This document shows, one piece after another, positions 36,460 through 48,727 of a stretch of DNA of 64,000 nucleotides (the first letter of the stretch is position 1; the number at the start of each line of letters is the position of its first letter). This DNA is from Cotesia glomerata (Eukaryota; Arthropoda; Insecta; Hymenoptera; Braconidae). The stretch covers positions 4,216,001 through 4,280,000 of the forward strand of contig NC_058166.1 of the NCBI RefSeq assembly GCF_020080835.1. Direction: 5' to 3'. Under the pieces are notes generated by a model that saw only the letters and a program-made list of their open reading frames with translations, did not search any database and was not told where the DNA came from. The translations under genes were made by a program, and so were the position numbers.

Positions 36460-37197
36460 CCGTACAGAAAAATTTTGGTTCATGATGAATTTCCGGATGA
36501 ACTTCAGATTGTGAAACAAATATGAATTTCATAATGAATTTCACGGTGAATTCCAGCTGAATTTCGTGATGAATTTAAAACAAATTGTGTATGAAACTTA
36601 CTTTTTATAATCAGTAAAAAAACTTTTGAGTCAATTATATTGGCATTTTTATTTTTATTTACACTAACTTAACATTTACGATTCTTAAGGTTCTATTTAA
36701 ATAATTTTTTGGAGTAAAAAAACACAATATGCAAAATAATAATTCGAAATTCATCATGAATTACAGGGCGAATTCCAGCTGAATTTCATGATGAATTTGA
36801 AACAAATTGTATGAAACTCAATTATAATAGAATTTTAGTTTTAATTTATACTAACTCAACATTTACGATTCTTAAACTTTTATTTAGATGAATTGTTTGG
36901 AGTAAAGAACACAAAATGCAAAATAATATTTGGAAATTCGTCGCTGAACTTCACGGCGAATTCCAGCTGAATTTCATGACGAATTTCAAAATAATATTTT
37001 GCATATTGTGTCCTTTTTACCTCAAAAAAAAAAAAAAATCTAAATAGAAGTTTAAGAACCGTAAATTATAAGTCAGTATAAATTAAATTAAAAATTTCAA
37101 TATAATTGACTGCGAATATTTTTCTATAGATTAAAAAATTAAGTTTCATATACAATTTGTTTCAAATTCATCATGAACCAAAATTTTTTTTGTATGG
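36460..37197. repeat. Palindromic MITE, family J
   Basis: Ends CCGTACAGAAAAATTTTGGT and the inverse ACCAAAATTTTTTTTGTATG. The interior is built from the word GAAATTCATCATGAATTT and AATTCCAGCTGAATTTC, repeated in at least four places with AATGCAAAATAAT modules. It is non-coding. Confidence 0.7.
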
Positions 37198-38568
37198 GAA
37201 TTTTATTATTGTAAAATTATAGTAATACTAGCTGTGAACACCCGCTTCGCTGATTTATTTTTAATAGTACAAATATTTGTTAATATTTAAATTTTTTATG
37301 ATGTTTTAAAAGTTTCTAAAACAATCCGATACATTTTCGATCGATAAGAATATTGATATACATTTTGAAGCTTTCTAATTTCTTTTTCGAATAGTTTAAA
37401 GCCTCCTCAAGAGATTGTAGTTAATAATAAACCGGAATCTGATCCACTAATCATTGCTAACGGATATGCTGACTTTTTTAGCAGTGTGTTTGCACCATGT
37501 GAGATTAGTAATGATGAAGGTGATACTCTCACTGATTGTATTGGTAAAATATCTATACCTGATAGAATTGTTGATATTCGATATTGTAAAAAATTACCAA
37601 AAAAATGGTCTGCTGGTCTTGATGGTATCCCTTGTTATGTAGTACGTGACTGTGCCGAAGCGTTTAGTGCTCCCCTAACTGTTGTCATACAATCAGCACT
37701 AACTCGTGGAATTTTCCCTGAGTTATGGAAACAGACGAAAGTCTGTCCAATTCCGAAAGCAGGTAACTTATCAGACGTTACTCAATCTAGACCAATTGCA
37801 ATACTATGTGCCTTTTCAAAGGTCCTAGAAATGTATATTTATGAATTGATATTCGCTCAGTTTAAATCTATCGTCTCTCCATTCCAACACGGCTTTTTGC
37901 CTAAACGCTCCACAGTAACAAATCTCACTGTTTTTACTCAAATTGCCAATAAAGTAATATGTGCTGGGGGACAACTAGACGTGTTCTGTGCTGACTTTGC
38001 CAAATCATTTGATAAAGTGGACTTTAAAATACTTATTGAAAGGCTGACCGAGCTAGAACTAGATTCTCATTTGATCAGACTATTAACGTCCTACCTAGTC
38101 GGCAGAAAAAACTTTGTTTACTATCTTGGGCATCAATCAAAGCCCTATATTTCAACATCAGAAGTTCCACAAGGCTCCAATCTTGAACCTCTTCTATTTC
38201 TAATATTTATTAATGATTTAGCTCAGTACATATCTTGTTTTTTTGATTTGTTTGCTGATGACTCCAAGTTTTAATTGAAAATAAACAGTCTTAATGACTG
38301 TATATTTCTTCAGCGCAACATTGACTGTCTAACTGAGTGGTGCTTTGATAATAAGTTACAACTTAACGTCAGGAAATGCTGTATCTTGACAATTACGCGA
38401 AGCAAAAATCTAATTTTATTTGACTATAATATTTCTGGTGAAACACTCGGGCGTTCCAGCACTTCTAAAATACTGGGAATCACATTTGATGACAAATTAG
38501 CGTTTTCTGTGCACATTAATAATATCATCTCTGAGGCCTGGAAAACCCTAGGGTTCATCACCCGACTA

Positions 38569-39585
38569 CACTGATAGAAGGATTTATTTGTATTAAGGGG
38601 GGAAATACGTGTACAGGCTTAAAAAAATTCAATTTTTTTTTTTTTATAAATCGCTTGTAAAACTATTCAAAAATATAGATTGAAAATTTCAAGTCAAAAT
38701 TTCTATTCGTTCAAAAGTTATGAGCGATTTAGTAATTACTTTAATACTATTTTACATTAACTTTTTCTGTCACTTTTTTTTCAAACGCGTTTTTCTCGAA
38801 ACGAGTTTTTTCAAAACTGTGTGCAGTCTAGCTCAAAGAGTTTTAAACCAATCATCTTGCGATATGGCTTATAATTTTCTTTATACAATTATCTTGAATA
38901 TGAACCTCAATCGAAAGCGATATTTTGATTTAAACTATTTTTTTTTTTAATAAACAATGTATGAAAAGTGATAAAAAATCTCGGCTTAATTTCACAACCC
39001 TCTAAAAAATGCAAATTTTTAGTTTTTTTTTGTGGAATTGAGGTTTATATGGAAGATACACATATAAATGAAGTAATTTTTCTATGCCATTGATTTCAAA
39101 TAAAAATTGTGTCTTCCATACTGCACACAGACTGCTAAGTCGGATGACAACCTACGATGTGTATCAGCTGATATCTCCGCTATTTGTTAACTTATATTGT
39201 TGTTTAATACGAAAAAATACTCATAAATATATTTATAAAATAAAGTGATAGTTTCAATAAATAATATTAATTTCTTACACCTTAAAAAAATTAATGAAAA
39301 TCAGCATGAAAACGGCCTTCTACACGTATTTCCCCCCTTAAAAAAATATTTGTTAATAGTTAACAAATCATTTATTAGAGACCATTTTTTAGTATCAAAC
39401 AAATATTTCTTAGTATTTAAAATGATTTGTTTGTATTTAATAAATCTGATATTCATTTATTAAATATTAATAAATCTTTTTAAATACTAAGAAATATTTG
39501 TTAAGGACTAAAAAGTGGTCTCTAATAAATGATTTGTTAAATATTAACAAATATTTTTAACTATAAACAAATCCTTTTATCAGTG
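38569..39585. repeat. MITE, family G, with TA target duplication
   Basis: CACTGATAGAAGGATTTATT at the left inverts to AAACAAATCCTTTTATCAGTG-type sequence at the right, with TA on each side (38567-38568 and 39586-39587). The interior carries TAACAAATATTT-type words. It is inserted in retrotransposon relic 2 and itself carries MITE H. Confidence 0.85.
38593..39341. repeat. TTAA-flanked MITE, family H, nested in G
   Basis: TTAAGGGGGGAAATACGTGT at the left and ACACGTATTTCCCCCCTTAA at the right, 749 bp. Perfect terminal inversion and TTAA at both edges suggest a piggyBac-type element. It is the youngest of three nested layers. Confidence 0.75.
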
Positions 39586-40214
39586 TATCTAAGAACTTTT
39601 CGAATCTAAACGCAATTAAGTTATTGTATAATACGTTTGTAAGGCCCAAACTTGAATATGCCTCTCTAGTATGGTCCCCACTACAATTGGGTTAGTCTGC
39701 CAAGCTTGAGAGAGTTCAAAGGAGAGTTCTGAAATTCTTAATCTGGAAGAAAACAGGACAGTATCCACCTCGTGGCACTGCTGACATTGAACTCTGTAGC
39801 GAATGTAATTATTTAACGCTGAGTGAAAGGCGTATATGTTCAGAATTCTTCTTTGCAACCAAACTCTTCAATGACTTGGTAGATTTTCCGCAATTGCTTT
39901 CGATGTTCAAGTTTAGAACACCAAGTTGTGGGCTGCGTAATCATGTTCCTTTATATGTTCCTCCCGCAACCTTCAACTTGGCTCAGTCGGCGCCGGTTTT
40001 TAGAATCTCTGATTGTGTGAATCGCTTTTGCAGGATGGATGATTCTTTTGACCCGCTGGACTGCCCTACAGGGTATAAAACTGCGTCACTTGACAATTTG
40101 ATCATTAATTGGCGCTAGACTCATTATTAATTGTGCAATTGTTATCCTTATGCAAATTAATTTATTTTACTTAATTAATAATTTACATTTCTCTATTTTT
40201 TTCATTCAATCAAA

Positions 40215-40620
40215 ATCTAAACGTAGATTTTAGAACTTTCCAGACCATCCTAGAAATTTATAAGACATTCTTACTGGATTAAAATCCGAACGTAGGTTTT
40301 AGAACTTCCCAGATTATTCTAGGAATTTCTGGTGATTTTAGAATTTTCTAGAACATTCCCACTCGATCAGAATCTAAACGTAGGTTTTAAAACTTCCCGT
40401 ATCATTCTAGAATTTTCTGGAACATTCTCATTCGATCAGAGTCTAAACGTAGATTTTAGAACTTCCTATATCATTCTACAACTTCCTATATCATTTTAGA
40501 CTTTCCCAGATCATTATAGAATTTTCTAGAATATTCTCCACTGATTCGAACATTGGTATACATATTAAAACTTTCTTGATCATTCCAGAAATTTCTAAAA
40601 CAATCTAGATCATTTTAGAC
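40215..40620. repeat. Minisatellite of about 65 bp containing heat-shock-element-like sites
   Basis: Degenerate units of the type CGATCAGAATCTAAACGTAG followed by TTTTAGAACTTCCC and ATCATTCTAGAATTTTCTGG, about five in a row. TTCTAGAACATTC (40346), TTCTGGAACATTC (40415) and TTCTAGAATATTC (40524) each fit the three-unit heat-shock-factor consensus nTTCnnGAAnnTTCn. Confidence 0.6.
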
Positions 40621-40807
40621 CAATGATAGTCTCACATTTTTAAAGTTAACATCTTTCAACCCCAGTATCTTTTACACCCTTATAATTATCAACTTGCAAC
40701 CACCATAGTGCACGATGGGAACCTTGTACCTATTGCCACATACAAGTACTATTCATCTGCGATGCGTAATTTTGGTTGCAAAGTGAAATATCGAGACACA
40801 CACCTCC

Positions 40808-40812
<5 letters not shown>

Positions 40813-40880
<68 letters not shown>
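40813..40880. repeat. (TA)n microsatellite
   Basis: A 68-base uninterrupted alternating TA run. Confidence 0.95.
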
Positions 40881-40883
<3 letters not shown>

Positions 40884-40889
40884 ATTATA

Positions 40890-41170
40890 GTTAATAAATA
40901 GATTTTTTACGGTAAATTTTCTAGAGTTTTACGGTAATTTTATCGTATTCTTCCTGAACTTTGCAGCAAAAGTACGGTAGAAATGCTGTATAACTATAGT
41001 AAAAAAACTGGCCAAAATAACCACAGAAATACCGGATTATTTCAGAATTATAACGGGAAATTTATGGTAAACACATTAATACCGAAAATTTACGGTATTT
41101 CAAAAAACGCGAGGGCAACATCGTCGTTGTCAGAAAATCGCCACTTTGCGGCCATATGACATAAATTACT
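40890..41170. repeat. TTTACGGTA-word element, copy 2
   Basis: TTTACGGTAA and relatives recur to about 41100, followed by the outer part AAATCGCCACTTTGCGGCCA that inverts to the edge of copy 1 near 35650. Confidence 0.45.
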
Positions 41171-41416
41171 ATTGTAAACTAGTCTGTTGATATGAAATAG
41201 GGCATCAGTTCATCGAATTCTGGAACTAATAAAAAAAGCCCGGTCTCGATACATCAATTTTTTCGGAAGTTATCGTGAATACATATAAAATCAGCATACA
41301 GACATTCGGACGTCTACATAAAAATTTTTTCGAAACTTTCTTCTTTCAAAGTGGCAACATAAAATGATTTTTAGAAACTATAAAATGGATTAATTAGAGT
41401 ATTTTCTCGATGCACG

Positions 41417-41617
41417 CACGGAAAAAAAAATGTTTTTTAATCAAAAATATAATTTTGAAGAACTTAATATTCTTGATTTGAGTAGAAAAATTCTTGATTT
41501 AAGGAAATTTTACTTGATTCAAGAATTTTTTTCGTTTTGATTTAAGACAATTACCCTCTTCAAAATTATCTTTTTGGTTCAAGAATTTTTCTCTTGAATC
41601 AAGTTAATTTTTTTTTC
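41417..41617. repeat. Family E element, truncated copy 2
   Basis: Begins CACGGAAAAAAAAATG and is built of the word TTCTTGATTTGAG or TTGAATCAAG. It runs straight into the GC-richer palindromic unit R1, an arrangement repeated in reverse near 60150-60600. Confidence 0.6.
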
Positions 41618-41850
41618 TGCCCTCCGGCCGGAAAGTGGTAACTTTCTGGCCGCTGCGCTAAACAAAGTTGCCACATTCCGTCTACGTCGAGCAGAAAAAT
41701 AGTACACACCTTGGCCAGTAAAAAGTAAAGCCTCAGACCACATGTTTGTCAACCTCGGCTTCGCCTCGGCCAACAATTACATGTGATCTGAGACTTTTCT
41801 TATTTTACTGGCCTAGGTATGTAATATACTATATTTCTACATGAAGGTAA
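41618..41850. repeat. GC-richer palindromic unit R, copy 1
   Basis: Contains CTCAGACCACATGTTTGTCA, CGGCTTCGCCTCGG and the partner TTACATGTGATCTGAGAC, plus CCTCCGGCCGGAAAGTGG. A reverse copy is at 60150-60365. It is distinctly richer in G and C than its surroundings. Confidence 0.6.
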
Positions 41851-43154
41851 TGTATTCAAATGACTAATGCCTTCAAATTTTTTTACACTTATTACTTATA
41901 GACTACACAAAAATGAAAATAAAGTCAAAAAAGAATTTTTGTTTAAATTAGAAAAATGGCGCTGAAGTTCCCCTCTCAAAAAAAAATGGATCTGACTGGT
42001 GCGTGGTGATTTATCTCTCCCTATGATCTGAAATAAAAGAAAATCACGGATTTTTAATTAGTATAAGTACAGTTATCGGAGGAACTAAAATGAAAAAAAA
42101 GAAATATTTTACAAAATGGCGCGTAGTTAAAAGTAATTTCTGAAAACGAGTTTCAGATTCGTAAAGCACTACTTTAACCGCTTCGCGTTATGAGGCGTGC
42201 AGCAATATTGCATATATTTTCATATAAAAAAACTATTTATAATCAATATTTCGCTAAATTTTTAGAAACTCAAACTCGCTTAATCTTTTATTTTTTAATT
42301 GTTTTCATAATAATTAATAAAAATTTCTTGGTCTAGAGGTTTGAAAAAATTTTTTTCAATTTAATAATTTATTTGTGGACCTGATAGTTTTTTTTTATCG
42401 AGCGTTAATTTCGTTTTTGTAAAGTTTCTTTATGATAAATTCCCGCGGAATTGTCCGACTTTGAATAAATACGTCTTATAAAAATCAAAGGAACGTTTTA
42501 AAAATTGAAATGAATTATCCACAAGATTTTTTCATAATTTTTTTACCCCCAATATTGATTTGATAAACGTCGAAATAAGTGAAACGTCAAAAGCTTTAGT
42601 AGCTTGACTACATCTTTGTTCATACAGATGGAGAGGTAAATGTTTTAAAGAATTTTTACAGCCCAATGAATTCCTAATAGTCCTGTGAATTTATTGATCG
42701 ATTTTTTAGAGTGGCTAAGAATTGTTCTTGAAGTATTGTCCAACGCCTTTAAAAAATGTAATTATGTTAAAAGTTACGTAAATACATTTTAGAAATTTTT
42801 TTTTCAAATAGCATAAAATGGATTTTTTTTGAAATATTTTAAGAGCTTCTAAAAAATATTTTATAAAATTTTTGAAGGACTTCATTTACCCTCCTATCTA
42901 TATAAGTAAACTTTAATACTCATAACTTTATATTACCTTTCTTTTTTTATTTCCAATTAACTCTATCGTTACGAATTGCGATTCGTTATCATTACTGTCC
43001 AATAGCTAACAAGAAAAGTTATGATTTATTAAAAGTTAAATTAATTTATTTTAATAAAGAACTTTCTGAATGCTTAAACTTTTAATTTATCGTTAATAAT
43101 AAGTCAATAGTATCATTATTCATAATAATTGAATAAAATGAGATAAAGATTCAG
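41851..43154. other. Intergenic, no gene recognised
   Basis: AT-rich. At 42179-42202 it holds a copy of the recurring motif (CTTCGCGTTATGAGGCGTGC). Otherwise nothing structured. Confidence 0.4.
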
Positions 43155-43160
43155 TATAAA
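43155..43160 (+). promoter_or_regulatory. TATA box of the 43207 gene
   Basis: TATAAA in TTCAGTATAAAATGATCC, 47-52 bases before the ATG. Confidence 0.5.
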
Positions 43161-43206
43161 ATGATCCGAGAATTTTATTATGTGCACTTTTGTAAACTCA
43201 GTCATC

Positions 43207-45080
43207 ATGAAGAGCTTTGCAGTTATATTAATCATTTCCGTACTAATTCAGGTAATTTTATATTATCTATAGGGCCAGAATTTTCATCTTAATTTCAAAA
43301 TAACAGTTAATTATTAATTGTGTAAAATTTTTTATATTACGGCGAAAATATTGGTCGTATAAAAAAATTTTTTTTAAGTAAAAGTTGTTTAAAATTTTAT
43401 TTTGCAAAAAAAATGTCTCATAATTTTTTCTTAAAACCGATAAAAAATCCGCTATTTGAAAATTAAGATTTTTATTATTAGAAAAAATTTGAATCATTTA
43501 CTATGATCTTAATTTAGAAATTACGGTGAAAATATTGGTCGTATAAAAAAATTTTGAAATAAAAATTATTCAAAATTTAATTAAAGAAAAAGAAAAAAAA
43601 TGTCTCTTATAGTTTTTTCTTAAAAAATAAGAAGTCGCAATTTCAAAATTAAGAATTTTATGATTAACAAAAATTTGAATAATTTATTGATTCTTAATTG
43701 AGAAATTATGGTAAAAATTTTGGTCGTATGAAAAAATTTTCAAATGAAAGTTGTTCAAAATTTAATTTTGCAAAAAAAAATGTCTCTTTTAATTTTTTCT
43801 AAGGACCAACAATAAAGCCGCAATATAAAATTTAGGATTTTTGTAATTATCAAAATTTGAAATAATTTATTGTGAATCTTAATTGAGAAATTACAGTGAA
43901 AATATTGGTCGTATAAAAATTTTTTTTTTAAGTAAAAGTTCAAAATTTAATTTTCCAAAAAAGTCTCTTATAATTTTTTCTTAGAATCAATAAGAAAGTT
44001 GTAATTTAAAAATTAAGATTTTTATATTTATCAAAAATTTTAATAATTTATTATGAATCTTATTTTAGAAATAACGGTGAAAATATTGGTTTTATAAAAA
44101 AATTTTTTTCAAATAAAAGTTGTTTAAAATTAAATTTACCAAAAAAAATGTTTCTTTAATTTTTTCTTAAAACCAATAAAAAAAGCCGCAATTTAAAAAT
44201 TAAGATTTTTATAATTAACAAAAATTTGAATAATTTATTATGAATCTTAATTTAGAAATTATGATGAAAAATTGGTCTTATAAAAAAAATTTTGCAATAA
44301 AAATTGTTCAAAATTTAATTTTATAAAATTCTTAATTTACAAATTACGGTGAAAATATTGGTTGTATAAAAAGATTATAAGAGAAATTTCTTGCAGAAAA
44401 TTAAAATTTCCCCAATTTTTTTTCCAAGATTATTTTCGGCAAAAATCTTGGACCGAATAAATATATATAATATTTTAATTTTACTAAACTAATTTTTATT
44501 TAACATCTAGCTAGCAACAGAATGTTCAAGCCAGTTCTTAGGAACTGCGTTAGCAGGCAATCGAGGTGCGATAAGTTCAGCATCAGCTGATGCAGGATGG
44601 TCCTCTGGTTACGGAGTTCGCGGCGGATCGGGATACAATTCAATGCCAATGGACCCATTAAGTGGGCCTTACCCAGCAGCATACAATAGTTATCCCCAAA
44701 TGGGATCGCCATTTATGCCATCACCGGGTTTAGGATTTCCACCATCAGGCTTAGGAGTTCCACCACCTGGTTTGGGATTACCATCGTCTGGTTTAGGATC
44801 TCCAGTAGGTTACGGTGGCTTCAACTCGCCATTTGGTGTTGGCTTACCTTTTTCTCCAATGGGACCAGGAAGTTATAATGATGCAAATGCTCTAGCAATG
44901 GGCGGCCCTTCACCTTTAGCCTTTCAACAACCTGCGTATGCTATGCCGATGATGGCACAACCGCAATCTACTCAAATGACGGAAAACGATAACGCTAATA
45001 CTAATATCAATATTAATCACGATATGGGACTCCATCATCCCGGCATGCCCAAAGGATTGTTAGGATTGGCTAGAATGTAA
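43207..45080 (+). CDS. Secreted Pro/Gly-rich protein with X-Asn tract (gene b)
   Basis: Exon 1 (43207-43251) encodes the signal peptide MKSFAVILIISVLIQ and ends phase 0 at CAG|GTAATT. Exon 2 (44511-45080) follows AACATCTAG and reads LATECSSQFLGTALAGN first. The product is 204 residues. The mature part has Gly/Ser/Tyr-rich stretches, a repeat of PGLG or SGLG units between about residues 88 and 120, then an alternating tract DNANTNININ near 173-183, and ends GLLGLARM. There is a single mature cysteine. AATAAA lies at 45112. The first intron is filled by a 184-bp tandem array. The layout matches genes a, c and d. The function is unknown; composition suggests a structural secretion. Confidence 0.8.
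43260..44400. repeat. 184-bp tandem repeat T in the intron of gene b
   Basis: The phrase GGTGAAAATATTGGTCGTAT recurs at about 43336, 43522, 43706, 43890, 44073, 44258 and 44338, giving five units of 183-186 bp plus a short one. Each contains AAAAGCCGCAATTTAAAAAT-like and TCTTATAATTTTTTCTTA parts. Single monomers lie at 17540-17730 and about 6050-6310. Confidence 0.85.
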
Positions 45081-45133
45081 ATTAATAAATGATTTTTTTC
45101 CTAAGTTCACTAATAAAATAATAAATACAATTT

Positions 45134-45228
45134 CCCTAGTAGAAATAATCGAGTTTTCACTCGATTTAAGCCAGCAACTCGCAAGAATAGTTGAATTGGC
45201 CAAAAACTCAATTTTATTTCTACTAGGG
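45134..45228. repeat. 95-bp CCCTAGTA-ended mini-element
   Basis: CCCTAGTAGAAATAATCGAG at the left inverts to TTTTATTTCTACTAGGG at the right. The middle contains ACTCGATTTAAG and ACTCGCAAG, again a repeated small word. It lies just past the poly(A) signal of gene b. Confidence 0.7.
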
Positions 45229-45604
45229 TTGAATGATTACTTTCTACCGAAATTAATGATAGCCGTTAATTAATTGAGAAAATTATACTTTATGTGATCA
45301 AACTTTGAATTATATAATTAGCTATCATCACAGAGGAATTATATGATAAATTTTATTTCAAGTAACAATTAATGATTAATATTGCAGTAATGATTAAATT
45401 TTTCAGTATATTATAAAAATACCAATAAAAATTAATAAATTATATCTACTACCGAGCTTATATTATTGAAAATTATAACCAATGTAAGAATCTTAAAACT
45501 AAAACCAAGCGATCTTTATAATTAATAATAAAATTTGACTTTTGCATGCCTCATAAGCGAAACGGATGAAATAGTGCTCTCTTCCAGAGCTTAATTAGCT
45601 ATCA

Positions 45605-47035
45605 AAACAAATGTTACTAGGGAAGCTATATTATGTACCCTAGTAGCAATTTGGTTCAAGTCTAGCTTAAAAATTGTGATGAAGTATCTATATGCAGATT
45701 TTTACAATTCTTGGACAAGAAACTTACGGTAGATCATTCTTCAAGAATTGTCGAAGAATCGCTCCAGATATTTGACCAAGATTCTTGGGCAAGATTAGGT
45801 TCAGAATTCGTCCAGCAAACGGCCAGAAATTTTGGGGCTCCTCACCACCATTTTTTGAGACTCAATTGTGAAGGCAGAAGTTCTCATTCTCATTTCAGTA
45901 CAATAAGAATGTGCACTGTTAGTCTTTTTCGTTTCTCGTACCAGTCTGGGTCAAACTTCTTTACCAACAATCAGGACAACTTCCGGCTACAGACTTGTCA
46001 CTAAACTTGACCAAGTATTTCTCTCGATTCTGTTTTAAAATCTTGTCCAAATCTGTCGCCAGTCTAGAGAAATAATCTTGGTTAACTGTCAGGTTCAAGA
46101 ATTGTTCGAATCTGTTTCCAGGACTTGGTCAACTATCAGGCCAAAGAATCTTGTCCAAAACAAATGTTACTAGGGAAGCTTCATGTACCCCAGTACCAAT
46201 TGGGTTCAAATCTAGCTTAAAAATAGTGATGAAGTATCTGTATGCAGATTTTTACAATTCTTGGACAAGAAACTTACGGCAAATCATTCTTCAAGAATCC
46301 TCGAAGAATCGCTTCAGATATTTGACCAAGATTCTTGGGCAAAACTGAGGCCAGAATTCGTCCAGAAAATGACCAGAAATTGTGATGCTCCTCACCACCA
46401 CTTTTTGAGACTCAGTTCTCAATCTGGACAACTTCCGGCTACAGACTTGTCACTAAACTTGACCAAGTATTTCTCTCGATTCTGTTTTAAAATCTTGTCC
46501 AAATCTGTCACCAGTCTAGAGAAATAATCTTGGTTAACTGTCAGGTTCAAGAATGGTTCGAATCTGTTTCCAGGACTTGGTCAACTATCAGGCCAAAGAA
46601 TCTTGTCCAAAACAAGTGTTACTAGGGAAGCTTCATGTACCCCAGTACCAATTGGGTTCAAGTCTAACTTAAAAATAGTGATGAAGTATCTGTATGCAGA
46701 TTTTTACAATTCTTGGACAAGAAACTTACGGCAAATCATTCTTCAAGAATCCTCGAAGAATCGCTCCAGATATTTGACCAAGATTCTTGGGCAAAACTGA
46801 GGCCAGAATTCGTCCAGAAAATGACCAGAAATTGTGGGGCTCCTCACCACCACTTTTTGAGATTCAGTTCTCAATCTGGACAAATTCCGGCTACAGACTT
46901 GTCACTAAACTTGACCAAGCATTACTCTAGATTCTGTTTTAAAATCTTGTCCGTCGCCAGTCTAGACAAATAATCTTGGTTAACTGTCTGGCTCAAGAAT
47001 TGTCTAATTCTATTTCTTGGGCTTGGTCTGGCGCT
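45605..47035 (+). repeat. Tandem array of three family I elements (CCCTAGTA ends)
   Basis: CCCTAGTAGCAATTTGG to AAATGTTACTAGGG is one unit. It is followed by two more starting near 46188 and 46640, joined by the short linker AAGCTTCATGTA (start-to-start periods 553 and 452 by the TTACTAGGGAAGC landmark). Units 2 and 3 lack a segment of about 100 bp (unit 1, about 45870-45970) that unit 1 and the reverse copy at 26105 keep, so unit 3 is probably a tandem copy of unit 2. The short frames in the array are by-products. Confidence 0.8.
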
Positions 47036-48727
47036 TTTTAAATGTTAAAATCTATACAAAAAGGGTTTAAATGTTCCACAACATATCAGAATGTTCTGAG
47101 ATATTTTTGAACATTTAAAAATATTCCAGGATGTTTTGGAGTGTTATCAAATACTCACAAATACTTTCGAATGTTCTGAATCATTCTTAAAATTTTCAGA
47201 GTGCAAAACTTACAATCCTTACACATTAAAGTACAAACGGGATCCTTAATCGTACCGGAATCAATTTTTGAGTTTTAGTCGGACGCAAATTGTACACTTT
47301 AGTTTACAATCTATAATATTGATATATTGATATAAACACAGGAATAATAATAAATTAAGAAAAATTTTTTCAAACGTTACGATCAATCGATCCAAAAGTT
47401 TTGCCTTGTTAATTTTAATAAAGAATTCTTTTGATACTCGATCTTAATCTAATCGCTTAATTTGTATTTTTATTGCAATAAAAAGCATTGTCGTTTTTAA
47501 TTTAATTGTTAACGCGTCAATAAAAATTTATTTCAGGTTTTATTTCGTATCCTATAAAAATTAACGTATAATTACACATAGCACGTTCACTGGTGATTTT
47601 CAATTAACTCAACAATTTTATGCAATTGTTATTGATATTGAACATGATCGTATATTTTCAATTAATTTTTAGTATGTTTAAATAAAAATAGCAATAACTA
47701 TAGCGATTTGATGTCATCTAATAATATTTGAATATTTATTGCTCATTAAAATCTAATATAATCCGTAAAAGTGTCGTTATTGATGTCACAAGTCATAATT
47801 ATTTATGATAATTCAGAGTTCGATTTTTGATTTTTATATAATTATGCTTCGCATTATTTTTCTCTTTCCGTACGCTGAAAATAAAAAAGCGCCATTCGAC
47901 CACACCCGATATAGATAGGTAGATTACTTATTTGAATATTGAAAAAAATACGTTATTAAAAGGCAATAATGTCCTAAAATTTATTTTTTATTATATTTTT
48001 GCAAATAACGATATGAGACCGACTAAAACAAATAGATATTCAAAGACATCTACCTAAAAAAATAGGATTTGTAACAGATGAAAGTCATTTGATGATAAAA
48101 GCTAAAAATTAATTTATTCTTGATTTTTTTTTAATTTTCCCAATTACGAAATAAATTGAAGAAAGTATCAAAAGTCGATGAATAATAGCTTAAATTGAAG
48201 ATAATCATGTGAACTTTAAATGAAATTTAATAGATTTAAGCTAACTTTTACGGCTTAAAAATTATTTAAAGAAAACGGGACGAAATACGTTCATTGAAAA
48301 ATTTTTTCAAATTTTCAAAATCATAGAATTAATTAAAAAAATCATCAAAACTAGACAAATAATTGTTTAAATTGAAGGTAATTAAATGGAGTTTGAGATA
48401 AATTTATTAGATTTCATCTATCTTTTACATTTAAAAAATTATTTCGATAAAATATACGAAATTCAAAATTTTTTAAAAATAAAAAATATTTTCGATCACC
48501 CATAACTCGTAAACTAACCGGCCGAATTCGCTCATCTTCGAACTTGATCTTAGTATTGATCCACAGAATGAGCCCACAAAATTTCATAAAGATCGGTTGA
48601 GAACTATAGGTGCAATCCTGCTTACATCGCGCGTTATATCACATATAATGTTATTTTTCTTTATTACTTGATGAAATGATACATATTATGACAAAATTTT
48701 TTTAAACTTACGACATGAGACCGGCTA
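47036..48727. other. Intergenic, no gene recognised
   Basis: Begins with a few GAATGTTCTGAG-like phrases (47040-47200) related in style to the 40.2-kb minisatellite. The remainder is AT-rich with no open frame, RNA signal or inverted repeat that I trust. Confidence 0.4.

Larger units (their letters stand above)
37396..40118 (+). pseudogene. Jockey/CR1-like non-LTR retrotransposon relic 2, split by a MITE
   Basis: Same family as relic 1 and more intact. 37396-38568 covers the late linker and RT (KKWSAGLDGIPCYVVRDC; GFLPKRSTVTNL; DVFCADFAKSFDKVDF; VPQGSNLEPLLFLIFINDL; LFADDSKF, then a stop at 38272 where relic 1 has Tyr). It is interrupted by MITE G (38569-39585) and resumes 39588-40118 (SNLNAIKLLYNTFVRPKLEY to LIINWR and a stop). 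Taking out G and one TA joins the frame exactly. A second stop near 39691 replaces a Gln. The 5' end is truncated. Two nonsense changes plus the insert make it dead. Confidence 0.85.

Noticed and set aside
30281..40118. Domesticated or active reverse transcriptase genes
   Set aside because: Both relics are 5'-truncated and carry stops or frame changes. The second also contains a nested MITE.
46261..46973. Open frames MDKKLTANHSSRILEE... as a small gene family
   Set aside because: They exist only because the family I unit is tandemly repeated. The reverse copy at 26105 is not open in the same way and there is no signal peptide or splice structure.
45605..47035. CRISPR-like array because of regularly spaced repeats
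   Set aside because: Units are 450-550 bp with inverted ends, no short direct repeats with unique spacers, and the genome is clearly eukaryotic.
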